From Boesenbergia rotunda (Eukaryota > Streptophyta > Magnoliopsida > Zingiberales > Zingiberaceae), in the NCBI GenBank assembly GCA_024364735.1, contig JAGFNQ010006444.1:64471-128470 (forward strand): DNA of 64,000 bases, read 5' to 3'. This document shows, piece after piece, positions 12,001 through 21,779 of this stretch. How positions within the stretch are numbered: the stretch's first letter is position 1; every line of letters begins with the position of its first letter. The notes below the pieces were generated by a model, which was not told where the DNA came from, did not search any database, and saw nothing but the letters and a program-made list of their open reading frames with translations. Position numbers and translations under genes: made by a program.

Positions 12001-12143
12001 ATTGTGCTTTCTTCATCATGCGGTTTGCTAAAAGTCAGGTCTTTCAACGATCTACCAATTTTAGCCAAAAGCAAATGAAACCTTATCGTTTTCAGGTGGG
12101 ATACAAAATAATGAGAGACAAGTTCTGGAAGCAAAATCTGTAA
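9097..12143 (+). pseudogene. Ulp1-type (C48) cysteine protease-like gene carried by the MULE, broken
   Basis: Ulp1/C48 proteases cleave SUMO-like conjugates; in plants such genes are often carried by MULEs. Exons inferred from splice sites: 9097-9912, 9986-11116, 11234-11423, 11501-11704, about 11786-11903 and 11996-12143. The N-terminal region (basic start, then FVFHGKKL..VDLSLILGL) resembles plant DUF1985-type regions. The middle is a charged coiled coil with an exact 165-bp duplication. The catalytic part has His in DDHWHLLIIDL (11501-11704 exon) and Cys in SLDCAFF (last exon). The position normally Asp (Y-D-S) reads HYNSLG, so Asp appears replaced by Asn. Breaks: a frameshift near 9245-9260, an in-frame TAG at 9419-9421, frame slips near 9676, around 10190 and at the fifth exon. 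It converges with the transposase at 13233-15382. Family call is firm, exon details moderate. Confidence 0.75.
10257..10586 (+). repeat. In-frame 165-bp tandem duplication in the coiled coil
   Basis: Bases 10257-10421 and 10422-10586 are identical except for the last base (GAG versus GAA). Each encodes 55 residues from KEGFNQCMEK to IHRLLAE. The multiple of three keeps the frame and lengthens the coiled coil. Near-identity implies a very recent event, or gene conversion, in a gene that otherwise shows stops and frameshifts. Confidence 0.95.
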
Positions 12144-12329
12144 TTTTTTTTTGTTGCTACAATCCATATATGTAAGTGTAATGACAAACATTGTATATTT
12201 GTAGTTATAATATATGTAATTGATATTGAAATCAATGGAGCATTTCTTTCGATCCTTAATTTTGTAATCTCTAATCTTTAATCTGTAATTGTTGTCGATA
12301 ATATCAGTAATTTTTAGGGACCTATTTTG

Positions 12330-12575
12330 ATTTCAGGCCCACCTTGGGCCTAAAATGACATTATTTCAGGCCCAGCGTGGGCCTGAAATGATTTATTTCA
12401 GGCCCACACTAGGCCTGAAATGTTAGTATTTCAGGCCCACGATGGGCCTGAAATGATATTATTTCATGCCCTAGCTGGGCCTGAAATGATTTATTTCAGG
12501 CCCACACTGGGCCTGAAATGCTATCATTTCAGGCCCAAGCTGGGCCTAAAACAATATGTTTCAGGCCCACGCCTC
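12330..12575. repeat. Palindromic TTTCAGGCCCA array 3
   Basis: Seven to eight units of TTTCAGGCCCA, 3 nt, TGGGCCTGAAAT lie between the 3' end of the Ulp1-type gene and the 3' end of the transposase gene, so they fall in the convergent intergenic region. Linkers read ATGATAT or ATGATTT. Confidence 0.9.
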
Positions 12576-13232
12576 TGGTTGCAAAAAAATTATTTACAGT
12601 ATGATTAAATATTTATACGCCAATCTTTTAAATAAATGAACATGTTGTGACCACATTTTTAAAAGATAAACAAGAAGGAGAGTACCTAAATACACATTGC
12701 ATACCACAATTGAATTCCATTCACATCAAGACCTCATATTATCAGAATTTGGCACATCAGGAGGTTTGTATGATGGACCTAGCATATTTGGATTTTTCAA
12801 ATCTCATTATCAGTAGTCAGACTTTACCTAATTATTGGTATTTTAGCTAGGATATGGTATTTTTCGTCTCCAAACATAGTCCTAATGATTATCTAAAACT
12901 GTGTTGATACAGTATCAGTTGGCACACAACAATGATTCAACAAAGCAAAAATCAGAGGGGGTTAAACAACAGATATTCAGAAAACATAGGACTTCAGGAC
13001 TTCAAGTTCCTGAAATAACATTATTTTGGGTTTACAAATCATACGACTTCAATTCTGATATATTCTGCTTATATTGATTGGACACAAGGTAAAATGTATC
13101 ATAATATTGAAATACTTCTATAAGTCACAACATTAACAACTAGTTTTTTTAAGAATATTATACATTCAGTTATCCTCCTTACAAAATAAACACTTCCATC
13201 AGAAAATTTTTGCAATACATAAACCAATTAAC
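12576..13232. other. Convergent intergenic spacer with a decayed satellite unit
   Basis: No coding sequence seen. At about 12763-12830 a decayed copy of the hairpin satellite can be followed (GATGGACCTAGCATATTTGG, then ATTATCAGTAGT), without the palindrome. This places the satellite inside the MULE locus as well as at its left side. Confidence 0.5.
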
Positions 13233-14981
13233 TCAAGACCTTGGGGCTGGCGGCATTCTACATGTCCTTTTATTATGGCCAAGTTGTTTGCACCGGCTGC
13301 ATTTAAGTTTCACCTTGCCATTGTGTCTTGACTCAATCCGTACCTTCTTTCGTCTACCAGGCTGCACAAGGCTACGGGGACATCGAACTATAATGTTGTT
13401 TACTCCACTAGGCCAAAACTGCTTGCTTCTACAAGGGTAAATACGATCCATGTAAACCCACTTCCAAGTTTCAGAATAAAAATAATGCTCACAATATCGA
13501 AGTGTATCGATGTTCCTGTGAATGATTACAGTTATAGCATGTGAGCAAGGGAGTCCTGAAATTTGAAACTCCCCACAATGACAAAACTTTTTTTCCAAAT
13601 CAACAATGTATGAAGTGCCCAATGTTTCTACCTCTATTTCTGATTGAGAGTAAGGGTGAACCTTATAAGCTCTAGCTTTCTCTCTCCTTGATTCCATTTC
13701 TTTTGTAGCATGAGGTGTCAAAGCAACATACCATTTGGAGACTTCCTCTCTACGGTTATAGAACCATTGAGCTACCTTTCTTCTTGTATTATCAATTAAC
13801 CTATTTATGGGAAGCTCATGTGTAGACTTAAACAAAGCATTTAAGCTCTCCACACAATTCGTGGTAAGCATTCTGTACCTTCTCCCAGTAAAGTGTGCAT
13901 TTGCCCACCTTTTAGGGTCAATGTTCTGAAGCCACTTATGAGCATCTGGATGTTTTTCAAGCATTGTCTGCATTATCATAGCATATTGGAGTGTTGTGTT
14001 GGCTCGTGCTGCTGCCCAAAACAAACCTACAGCAGCTCTACTTCCAGTATCGGTTACCATATTACAAGACATGTGGTGGCAACAAAAAGCATGATGCGCG
14101 TTTGTGAATACTTTTCTGACTGCTGATATAATGCCCCGATGTCTATCTGATACTATGGTGAGTGAGTGATCATCGACAGCAAAGAACCTCTTTGTATGCT
14201 CCAAAAACCACTCCCAAGTAGACCCACATTCTACTTCAGCTATTGCAAAAGCAACTGGGAGAACATTGTCATTACCATCAATCGCCGTAGCAATCAACAA
14301 TACTCCTGGATACTTTCCTCTTAGGTGTGTTGCATCAATTCCGATAAGTCTACGCAAATAAGACCTGAACACCCTTCGGCAAGCACCAAAAGCCCAAAAA
14401 CACCTCTGGAACTGATTGTCACCATTCGTGCATAGTGTCACATAAGTTTCAGGATCTCTAGCTCTTAACTCACGCAGATATTGTGGGAGATCTCTGTATG
14501 CCTCATCATAATCTCCAACAACCTTTTTCAATGCTTTCTCCCTAGCTATGTATGCTTTTCTGTATGATATCGTCACTCCAAATCTAGCTTTAATATCTGA
14601 AATAATCATACTTGGTTTGTATTGTTCATTATGAAGAAATTGCTCTTCAACAAAAGAAGCAACAAATGATGAAGACCATACATGATGATCAGCACTTTCC
14701 CTAACACTTCCACATTGGTGTTCCTTTATATATTTTGTAACAGTGAACTCTACTTCCCCCCTTCCTACTACTCTCCATGTACATGGTTGGTTAAAACACA
14801 CTGCTTTAACTCTATTTTTCCGGGTGTCAACTGGGTTATATCTCATATGCTTAACCATCGCATGTTTAACAAGTGCATTCTTGAATTCTTCTCTAGATGG
14901 AAATATCTGCCCCACAAAAAATTCATGCTCATCTCTTGCCTCTAGCTCTCGAATTGGCCTAACAAGCAATCGAGAATTCAA
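13233..14981 (-). CDS. MULE (Mutator-like) transposase, catalytic ORF
   Basis: An uninterrupted 582-residue ORF with the whole MURA-type architecture. The N-terminal zinc/DNA-binding region holds C62, C67 and H88/C90 in the FAR1/MULE pattern. The RNase H-like MULE core has D216 (IGIDATHL), D279 (VSDRHRG) and E378 (NCVESLNALF), matching the DDE triad. A SWIM zinc finger follows with C467, C469, C479 and H481 (CHCGEF..LPCSHA), then a C-terminal zinc knuckle C561-X2-C564-X4-H569-X4-C574. It cuts and joins DNA at MULE ends. The ATG at 14981 is probably not the true start: reading upstream in frame continues with YSDLEEEY into a run of seven Cs, after which the frame switches to the ORF at 15022-15382. 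Apart from that single slip it looks functional. A domesticated FAR1/FHY3 protein is less likely given the flanking arrays and Ulp1-type partner. Confidence 0.93.
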   Translation of the reverse strand: MNSRLLVRPIRELEARDEHEFFVGQIFPSREEFKNALVKHAMVKHMRYNPVDTRKNRVKAVCFNQPCTWRVVGRGEVEFTVTKYIKEHQCGSVRESADHHVWSSSFVASFVEEQFLHNEQYKPSMIISDIKARFGVTISYRKAYIAREKALKKVVGDYDEAYRDLPQYLRELRARDPETYVTLCTNGDNQFQRCFWAFGACRRVFRSYLRRLIGIDATHLRGKYPGVLLIATAIDGNDNVLPVAFAIAEVECGSTWEWFLEHTKRFFAVDDHSLTIVSDRHRGIISAVRKVFTNAHHAFCCHHMSCNMVTDTGSRAAVGLFWAAARANTTLQYAMIMQTMLEKHPDAHKWLQNIDPKRWANAHFTGRRYRMLTTNCVESLNALFKSTHELPINRLIDNTRRKVAQWFYNRREEVSKWYVALTPHATKEMESRREKARAYKVHPYSQSEIEVETLGTSYIVDLEKKFCHCGEFQISGLPCSHAITVIIHRNIDTLRYCEHYFYSETWKWVYMDRIYPCRSKQFWPSGVNNIIVRCPRSLVQPGRRKKVRIESRHNGKVKLKCSRCKQLGHNKRTCRMPPAPRS

Positions 14982-15021
14982 AATATATGGATCTTCAGCT
15001 AATGGATACTCCTCCTCTAAG

Positions 15022-15382
15022 TCACTGTACTAATCTGGGGGGGAATTCATATTGCTCAATCTGCATATCATCAGCTTGGAATTCTAGTACACTAGTACTG
15101 GGTACTAATTCTTCTGCATTCTGGATTTCAATTTCTTCCTCCCCACTCCAGGTTGGCTGAAAGATTTCAACTACTCTTGTAGAAGAATTCAAACCCTCAT
15201 CTTCTATATTATTTGCTTCTTCATTTAGATCAATTGCCAAATTCATTGTAATGTTATTATCACCATACTGGGAAGATAATGGAATATTATTACTAGCTAT
15301 TTCTAATCCTTTCCCCGTGACCGCATTATCATCAAGAGTATTCCATATCTCAGAGAGAATTTCGTCAACAACATTATCATCC
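15022..15382 (-). CDS. N-terminal exon of the MULE transposase, one frame away
   Basis: An acidic segment of about 120 residues (DDNVVDEILSEIW to IEQYEFPPR). Its upstream edge is a good 3' splice site (T-rich tract then CAG) at about 15383-15395, so an earlier exon or 5' UTR should lie to the right. It reads into the transposase ORF except for one base in the C-run at about 15041-15047 (minus-strand CCCCCCC). Acidic low-complexity leaders are common in plant MULE transposases. Either a real one-base indel inactivated the gene or the homopolymer was miscounted. Confidence 0.7.
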
Positions 15383-15432
15383 CTGAAAAAAATTACAATT
15401 ACGTTTATCAAACTTTGAAATTGATAATAAAG

Positions 15433-15785
15433 GCCCTAGGAGCCCCTGAGGGCCTGAAATCATTTGATTTTAGGCCCAGGGATTTGATTTCAGGCCCTAC
15501 CAGGGCCTGAAATCATTACATTTCAAGCCTAGGCCGGGCCTGAATCATTACATTTCAGGCCCAGGGCGGGCCTGAAATCATTTGATTTCAGCCCCTCCCT
15601 GGCCCTGAAATAAAAGAAATTCAGGCCAGGCCCTGGGAGGGCCTGAATTCCTTTTATTTCAGTCCCTCCGAGGGCCTGAAATAAATTATTTCCGAGGGCC
15701 TGAAATAAAATATTTCAGCCTCTCCTATTTCCTGAAATCTAATGAGATCATGCACTCTCAGGGCCTGAAATCATGTAATGCATAT
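15433..15785. repeat. Palindromic array 4, GGGCCTGAAAT variant
   Basis: Ten or more units of the same family but with a different centre: TTTCAGGCCCnnnnnGGGCCTGAAAT, with CCAGGG, CCCTGG or CTCCGAGG in the middle. It lies directly upstream of the transposase gene on the minus strand and mirrors array 2 upstream of the Ulp1-type gene. Together they look like subterminal repeats of the element. I could not fix the element's terminal inverted repeats or target duplication. Confidence 0.85.
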
Positions 15786-16325
15786 CACCCTAAGCCTCCT
15801 CCAAATATAAAAATAGTAGAAAGAGTTTATCTTGATTAAAACTAGATCTGATACCATATCAAAGATGACAATCATACGTACATTACTATTTCTCTTAGTT
15901 ATCAATCTGTTGCTTCTTTTTTCTCCTTCGACAACCTATTTTCCTCAGATACTTTGGTGATGAATCGAGTTGTGCAAGGAAGCAATATATACGTACCTTC
16001 GTGATCATTCGACTTGTGCAAAGTAGTAATATATATATTGGCTGAGAAAAATTCGACTGCTACCCATCCGAACCACAAATTATTATTTTATTGATAAAGT
16101 GGTTCGGTTGTCTCGAAAATGTGTTTGATAAAGTCATTCATTGGCAGGAGGGGTATAAAAGTAACTTCACTATATGGGATGTGTCATTTGATATAATAGA
16201 AATCATGATACTCCTTTCGATAATTATGAATTGTTGGATACGGCCTTTGATAAATTGTCGTTGTTTTTGGGTTTGGTTTTTTTTGGGGTTTGTTAAAAGC
16301 CCGCGACTTGGACCATTGGTCGCGA
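15786..16325. other. Spacer between the MULE locus and the ALG8-like gene
   Basis: No gene seen. A TATAAAAG at 16154-16161 lies 165-170 bp upstream of the first ALG8-like ATG and could be its TATA box, but one such motif is weak evidence. Confidence 0.35.
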
Positions 16326-16424
16326 TGTTTTGCTTCTATTCCGTCCGTTGCCTTTGGGGAGCAACAGGGCCGAGTTGCGGTGGGGCGTGCGTCAATGCTC
16401 TCTGGATCCCGTCGTACCGCAGCA

Positions 16425-16490
16425 CCGATTTAGAAGTGGCAAAAGGCGAAACGCCCCCGCCAGCCCGCCCCCAGCGCCGATTTAGAAGTG
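16425..16490 (+). repeat. 52-bp insertion in ALG8 exon 1 bounded by a 14-bp direct repeat
   Basis: CCGATTTAGAAGTG occurs at 16425-16438 and again at 16477-16490. The 38 bp between are GC-rich and not homologous to ALG8. Removing one repeat and the filler joins STDLEV directly to HRHWLAL, as in the family. The 52-bp gain is not a multiple of three and shifts the frame. This is the footprint of break repair with templated or filler DNA, or of a small duplication. Confidence 0.85.
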
Positions 16491-17117
16491 CACCGCCACT
16501 GGCTCGCCCTCACTTCCAGCGTTCCACTCCGCTGCTGCTACTCCGATACGTCGGCTCCCTGCTGTACCCTCGATTGCCCCCGCTCTTCGCCTACTTCCAG
16601 CGCCACCTCACCCTTCTTTCTGGCTACTTCCCTCGGCCTCCATCCCTCTGGCCTCCTCCGCCTCTCCCCCTCCCCTCCTTCATCCGCTTCCGTCACGGTC
16701 CTCCTCCGCCTCTCGGTCATCGTCACCGATCTCGTCTTCCTCCTCGCCGCTGCCCGACTTGCCCGTCGCAGGCTGCCGATCGCTCGTCGAAGCATTGTCC
16801 TTGTCCTGCTCCTATGGTCGCCCGCGCTTCTCATCGTTGACCATCTCCATTTCCAGCCCAAAGGCTGCCTCCTTGGCATCCTTCTCCTCTCCCTCTCTTT
16901 CCTGAAGGAAGCGACGGATCTTGCCGGGGGCATTGCCTTCGCTGCCCTGATCTGAGCACCTCTTTTTGATCGCCACGCCACTGTATTTTATGTACCTCCT
17001 CAGCATAGTGTAGAGCCGCCTGTGGAAGGCGTTGGGGAGGTTGCTAACCATGGGAGGATTGGTAGGAGTCGTCGCCGTCTTTGTCGCTGCATTTGTTCGT
17101 TCTTTTACTATGGCTAG

Positions 17118-18816
17118 GTGAGATGGTAATCTTGCATTGATTTAGTTACAATCTGCATTTCGTCTAAAGCTGTGATTGCATGATGTATCTTTGTTCTTTG
17201 AATTACATATTACATAGTCTTAATTTTCCGGGGTAGAAGGCTTCCTGTTTTGTTTTGCTAACGATTTCTGTAGAATTTTGTAGTAAAATTTGAACGTTTC
17301 CTATTCTTATACCATCTATTTAAGCATTAATCAGAGAATAGATTGCTTATGAAATTATGAAAAACACTCTAAATTCACCTTTTTGTAGGTAAACTAGAAA
17401 AAATTAGATTGTTCATCAGTTGTTCAAGGGCACTGACTGGGAACAAGGACTATTTGAGGAAAGAATTTTAAGGCAAGCAACCTAGAGCTAATAGAATCTA
17501 AGTTGTTGGCATTGTTGCCGCAATAAATAATTACCATTAGTCCTTTTAATTATTGGGATCTAGATGAAAATCTTTATTACATAATATCAGCCATCTGTGT
17601 ACCTTATAAGCACATATTCAACATCAGCCATCTGTGTACCTTGTAAGCACATATTCAAGTTTACATAACTTCTCCATGGTTCCTTACAAGGTGCTTTACT
17701 CAAGACTATTTTGAGCAGTGGTAACCATCCTAGTCATTCAAGAAACTGTCTATTGTTGTTTTCTATAATTGGTTTCTTGTGCAAAGGTTGTCCAATGGCA
17801 AGAGGATCCTTTTTGTACGGATTTTCATACTATTAGTATGTTTTGCTGTGTAACTATTTGTAATTGCTTTTCCACAGCATCGACAGATAATTTCTTCACC
17901 ATGCTTTCTACTTTTTTCTTGTTGAATTTCATTTGATGTGCATATTGCTCTTTGGTGTGGAACATCCCAAATGCCAATTGAGGGTTACTTTGACTTCAAT
18001 CTTACAGCCATATTAATACTGCATATTTTCTCAAACATTGTACCCTAGTGTGCATCCATTTTTCTTGTTTCATATCTTTTTCAGTGCTCAAACTGTTCTC
18101 TGAGAAGTGATGTTTTCAGACCTTTATGTTAACCATGTACTCTGGATGGAGGAATACGTAGAGTTGAACACAGTAAAATAAGAAATTGAATGATTTTGTT
18201 GAAATTGTGAAAGCTAATTATAGGTTCTTATTACTAAACTTGTTGAAGAGATGAAATAGAACCAAGGTCAAACTTCTTTATGTTTACAACTCATACGTTA
18301 ACAATAGAGATTGTGTGGTATTAAGCTATCATTCATCGATCTCAAGTAGGTGAATAAAAAGAACTAAACTCACTTTTGTCAGTCAACTTGCAAACCATTT
18401 TTGCTCGTTAGATTCTATTACCTCCAACCAATTTTGCTCGTTAGATTATATTACCTCGTACCCCTCGATTTTGTTGTCCTTGAAATTAATTATGCATTTT
18501 TTTCTATCAAGGATACTTGTGTTGTCTCTCCGGCACTTGAATATGTTGAAAATTGGAGAACTTGTTCACACTAGAGGATAATGCAGTGATGGAATGATAA
18601 GTCAAATGTTACATCATAAAAGAAAGGATTTGAAGAACTACTCATTATGTATTGAACAGAGATTGAATCATTTAAAATTTGCAATTTCTATTAGTTTATT
18701 GACTTCTCTTGGGTGGCTATTTTGTTAGTCAATGCAATTTATCCTCCTCTATGATTGCCCCTTACAGTGTGACATGCTTTCCCCAAACTATTTTTGACAT
18801 TATGATACTTCTGCAG
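17118..18816 (+). other. Long intron 1 of the ALG8-like gene
   Basis: A/T-rich, about 1.7 kb, with a GTGAGA donor at 17118 and CTGCAG acceptor at 18816. Short direct duplications are visible (CATCAGCCATCTGTGTACCT at about 17588 and 17625; TTTTGCTCGTTAGATT near 18398 and 18431). I see no inserted gene. Confidence 0.55.
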
Positions 18817-19603
18817 ATTCAACAAGTTCTTAGTCGTTTATTTCCATTTGGTAGGGGGCTCTGCCATGCATATTGGGCTCCAATTTTTTGGGTCTTTACA
18901 TAGTTATTGACAAGCTCCTTGCTGTTTGCTTTCAAAGTTTGGATTTGATATCCCTTAAAGCATCTTTGACTGGTGGCTGGGTCGGAAATTCTTCTCATTT
19001 CGCTGGCTTCCTCAGGTATTTAAACACTTTTGTGCTCGGAGTGTATGATCATTCAGCTAGCTGTTTTGATCTTATTTTTGTTGTACTTCTGAACTGATGA
19101 TAGGTCACCCCTTTGATAACATTTGTAATGGTCTTACTTAGTATGCCTCCATGTCTCATGAAAGCTTTCCAAAAGCCCCAAGCAAAACACCTTATCAGAT
19201 GGGTGGCATATGCCTTCCCATGTGGCTTCATGTTTGGCTGGCATGTTCATGAGAAAGCATCACTTCATTTCACAATCCCACTCGCTATAATTTCAGCGGA
19301 CAGCTTGGATGATGCAAGAGACTATTTCTTGCTTTCAATAGGTATTCTTGAGGTTTGCTAATCGATATACATTTTCCTTTTGTTTATTTTGAAATGGATA
19401 GCACATGGTGCAGTTGTTTCTTGATCAACTAGTCTTTTATCCACAGAGGTGATTGGTCATGATGGTAGTTTATCTTTATTTACTTGTACATTCATGATGA
19501 ACAGATTTATCGATCTATCATTAGTGCAAATCTTACTAGTGGTGCTCTTTCGCTCCAATTTCTAATTTTCTCATTGAGTAACCCATGAAAAAATGATTAA
19601 CGA

Positions 19604-19840
19604 GGTTGAGTAACATCGAATCTCGGGCGATCGGATTGGTCCCACGGAAGTTTTCCACCGGCCGCCAAGATAAATCAGAAAGCGCTCGTGGCGGGCGGTT
19701 CAGAAGCCTAGCGTCCCAGGATTCGTGTCCCATTTGGAGGAAAAATTCTTACAAAATATATTGTAGCTGGGGATCGAATCGTGAATGTTTGGGTTGATAA
19801 CTAACGTCGTTCCGCTGCACCATAGGTTGAATAACCCATG
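19604..19840 (-). repeat. SINE-like dispersed repeat, copy 1, in ALG8 intron 3
   Basis: On the minus strand the unit begins near 19830 with GTGCAGCGGAACG (A-box-like) followed about 35 bp later by ATTCGATCCCC (B-box-like), then a tRNA-unrelated body containing AATTTTTCCTCCAAATGGG. A second diverged copy lies at 19845-20105 in the same orientation. Spacing of the two boxes suits a tRNA-derived SINE, but no poly(A) tail or clear target duplication was found. Confidence 0.45.
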
Positions 19841-19844
19841 AAAA

Positions 19845-20105
19845 AAAATGTTAGACCAGGTAGCAGACAAACTTGGGATGACCGGCCCGGCCTCGAGGAA
19901 GTTTCCCATCGGTCACCAAGGTAAATCGGGAAGTGTTCGCGGTGGGTGGTCTAGAATCCCAGCGTCCCAGGGTTCGCGCCCCATTTGGAGGAAAAATTCT
20001 TGTAAAATATGTCATAGTTAGGGATCGAACCGCGGATGTCTGAGATAGCGACTAGTCGTCCTACCCCTGTATTATAGCCTCGGGGATAGGTTGAGTAACC
20101 CATGA
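19845..20105 (-). repeat. SINE-like dispersed repeat, copy 2, in ALG8 intron 3
   Basis: About 80 percent similar by eye to copy 1, sharing GTCCCAGG, GGAGGAAAAATTCTT and GGGATCGAA on the plus strand. The B-box-like motif is GGTTCGATCCC on the minus strand, closer to consensus than in copy 1. Each copy is bordered by GTTGAGTAACCCATGA or a variant, so the pair is either a tandem duplication or two insertions at the same kind of site. Confidence 0.45.
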
Positions 20106-20600
20106 GCTTCTTGAGATAGTAGTACCTTTTGATTAATTGTTTCATTTTTTGAACTTGCAACTAATAATCTCTTATTCATTCTCTGCAGTATCCTATTACT
20201 CTATGTTTCCTCTGCTATGCGAGCCACAGGAATATCCAATAATAGTAGCGCTTCTCGCTCTGCATGCCATCGCCATGTGGATTGGCTATTCGTCCTATTT
20301 CAATCTGGGTGTTGTTCCTGCAGAAAATAAAGCCCACAACCCACGTGCTTCTGATGGAAAAGAAGCATTTATTTGAAAAATTTGGAACAATTTATCTTCT
20401 AGGTTTGCTGGGTGTGGAGTTATGGGGTCTGCATCTGCATCCATATATTTTTGGTAGAAGTTTGCCGTTTTTCTTCTTCTCATGATGATTTTGATATATT
20501 GTGCTATTGGAATGGTTTGTTCCTTGTCATGGCAACATAGGCAAATATTACAATGTACTGAAATATTTATTGGTCTAGACAAATTCCAAATTTTGATTAT

Positions 20601-21190
20601 ATTGGTTGTTAGAGGGATTAGACTTGAAGCATGGAATGATTTTAGCTGTCAATTGTATTTTGCTAAGGAAATATTGATGATGATTGTTCAACGATGGTTC
20701 CTGTTAGAAGAAAATTTACTAGTAAAAATCATAATATGTATTTTTTTCACCTTACAACTGAATTTTCTGCATTTTAATTATGTCGTGTTTACATGAAGAG
20801 ATACCTTCTTAATTGTTCTACCTACTACTTTACTGCGATGGATCCATTGTTAATCGGGAGGAAGAAAATTTTGATGACTTTTAATCAGGAGGAAGAAAAA
20901 CAATTTTTTTAAAAAAAATGCTTAATACACGTGTTTATCAATATTTGTGTGTTTATGTGAAATGTCTGTCCATACCCCATTAGTAGTAAGGAAATGGTAA
21001 CTCGCTCAGGGCCAACGTGGGACACGTCGTTTCAATTTTTGTTTTTAGGATTGAATTTCAACTTCGATGAATTTATGGATGATTTTTTTAATAGAAGGTG
21101 GTATTTAGAACGTTGAATTGATTAATCATATGTTGCAAGCACTTTTTGATTTATTCTTGCGGTTGGTGAAAAATTTTCGTGGATAGAACA
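20601..21190. other. Spacer downstream of the ALG8-like gene
   Basis: A/T-rich DNA with no recognised gene. An open frame continues from the last ALG8 exon to about 20796 but loses family resemblance after WQHRQIL. GGAGGAAGAAAA is duplicated near 20858 and 20889. Confidence 0.4.
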
Positions 21191-21715
21191 GATCGCTCCT
21201 AGAATTAATCAGTGTAAAAAATTAAAAAATCTAAACTCATTTGAAGCATCCGGAAAGGCTTCAAACGATATTTTTTATCCTGAAATCAGGTCGTTATAGA
21301 TTTCGCCTAGTAATTAATTGTAGATATTTGAATGAGTTTCATTTGATATATTGTTCTTGTGGTTTCACCCAAATCAAAGATCTTTTAAAATTATAAGTCA
21401 ATAGTTAAGATCTTTTAAAATTATAACATGTAGTTATAGCAGTACAGTTTCATAACTGTAACATAGATGTAGTAGTTAAGAAATTGTAGCTGTTATAAAT
21501 ATGTAGCAGTTAAGAAATCATAATTACTATAACCGAAATTAGGGATGGCAATTTGCCCCTAATCCTATGGGAATCTGACATCCGACCCGAATTGAGGAGG
21601 ATATGAAGGGAGTTTTTAGACCTGATTATAATAATTAGGTATTCGTGTATAGGTATTTTCAGGTATAGGCATGGAGGCGAATGTGATAAAATTCTACCCA
21701 TACCCTACCTAATAC

Positions 21716-21718
<3 letters not shown>

Positions 21719-21776
<58 letters not shown>
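21719..21776. repeat. (AT)29 microsatellite
   Basis: 58 bases of pure AT dinucleotide. A further short AT tract at about 22227-22246 lies on the other side of the third element, consistent with insertion of that element into an AT tract. Confidence 0.95.

Positions 21777-21779
<3 letters not shown>

Larger units (their letters stand above)
16326..20600 (+). pseudogene. ALG8: ALG8-like dolichyl-P-Glc:Glc1Man9GlcNAc2 alpha-1,3-glucosyltransferase, broken, introns kept
   Basis: ALG8 is a multi-pass ER enzyme that adds the second glucose to the lipid-linked N-glycan precursor. Recognisable segments in order: IPSYRSTDLEV and HRHWLAL, then PPLFAYFQR, RLSVIVTDLV, LLWSPALLIVDHLHFQ (exon 1, about 16326-17117); QIQQVLSRLFPFGRGLCHAYWAP (exon 2, 18817-19015; split here only by naming); ITFVMVLLSMPPC, FGWHVHEKASLHFTIPLAI (exon 3, 19104-19341); CEPQEYPI..LLGVELWG (exon 4, from 20189). 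Introns have proper GT/AG ends, so this is not a retrocopy. Breaks: a 52-bp duplication in exon 1, several frame switches within exon 1, a TAG after TMVSERYG-type position at the exon 1/2 junction (CAG to TAG), a frameshift near 18898, and two compensating shifts near 20370 and 20480. High GC in exon 1 contrasts with its surroundings. Sequencing error alone is unlikely given the number of lesions. Confidence 0.85.

Noticed and set aside
9097..12143. Host SUMO protease (ESD4/OTS type)
   Set aside because: The N-terminal region and location match transposon-carried Ulp1 genes, and the gene is broken in several places.
13233..14981. Host FAR1/FHY3 transcription factor
   Set aside because: The DDE triad is complete and the gene lies beside a Ulp1-type gene between palindromic arrays; this is a MULE.
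16538..16981. Arginine-rich 147-residue antisense ORF
   Set aside because: It lies opposite ALG8 exon 1; GC-rich exons give long antisense frames.
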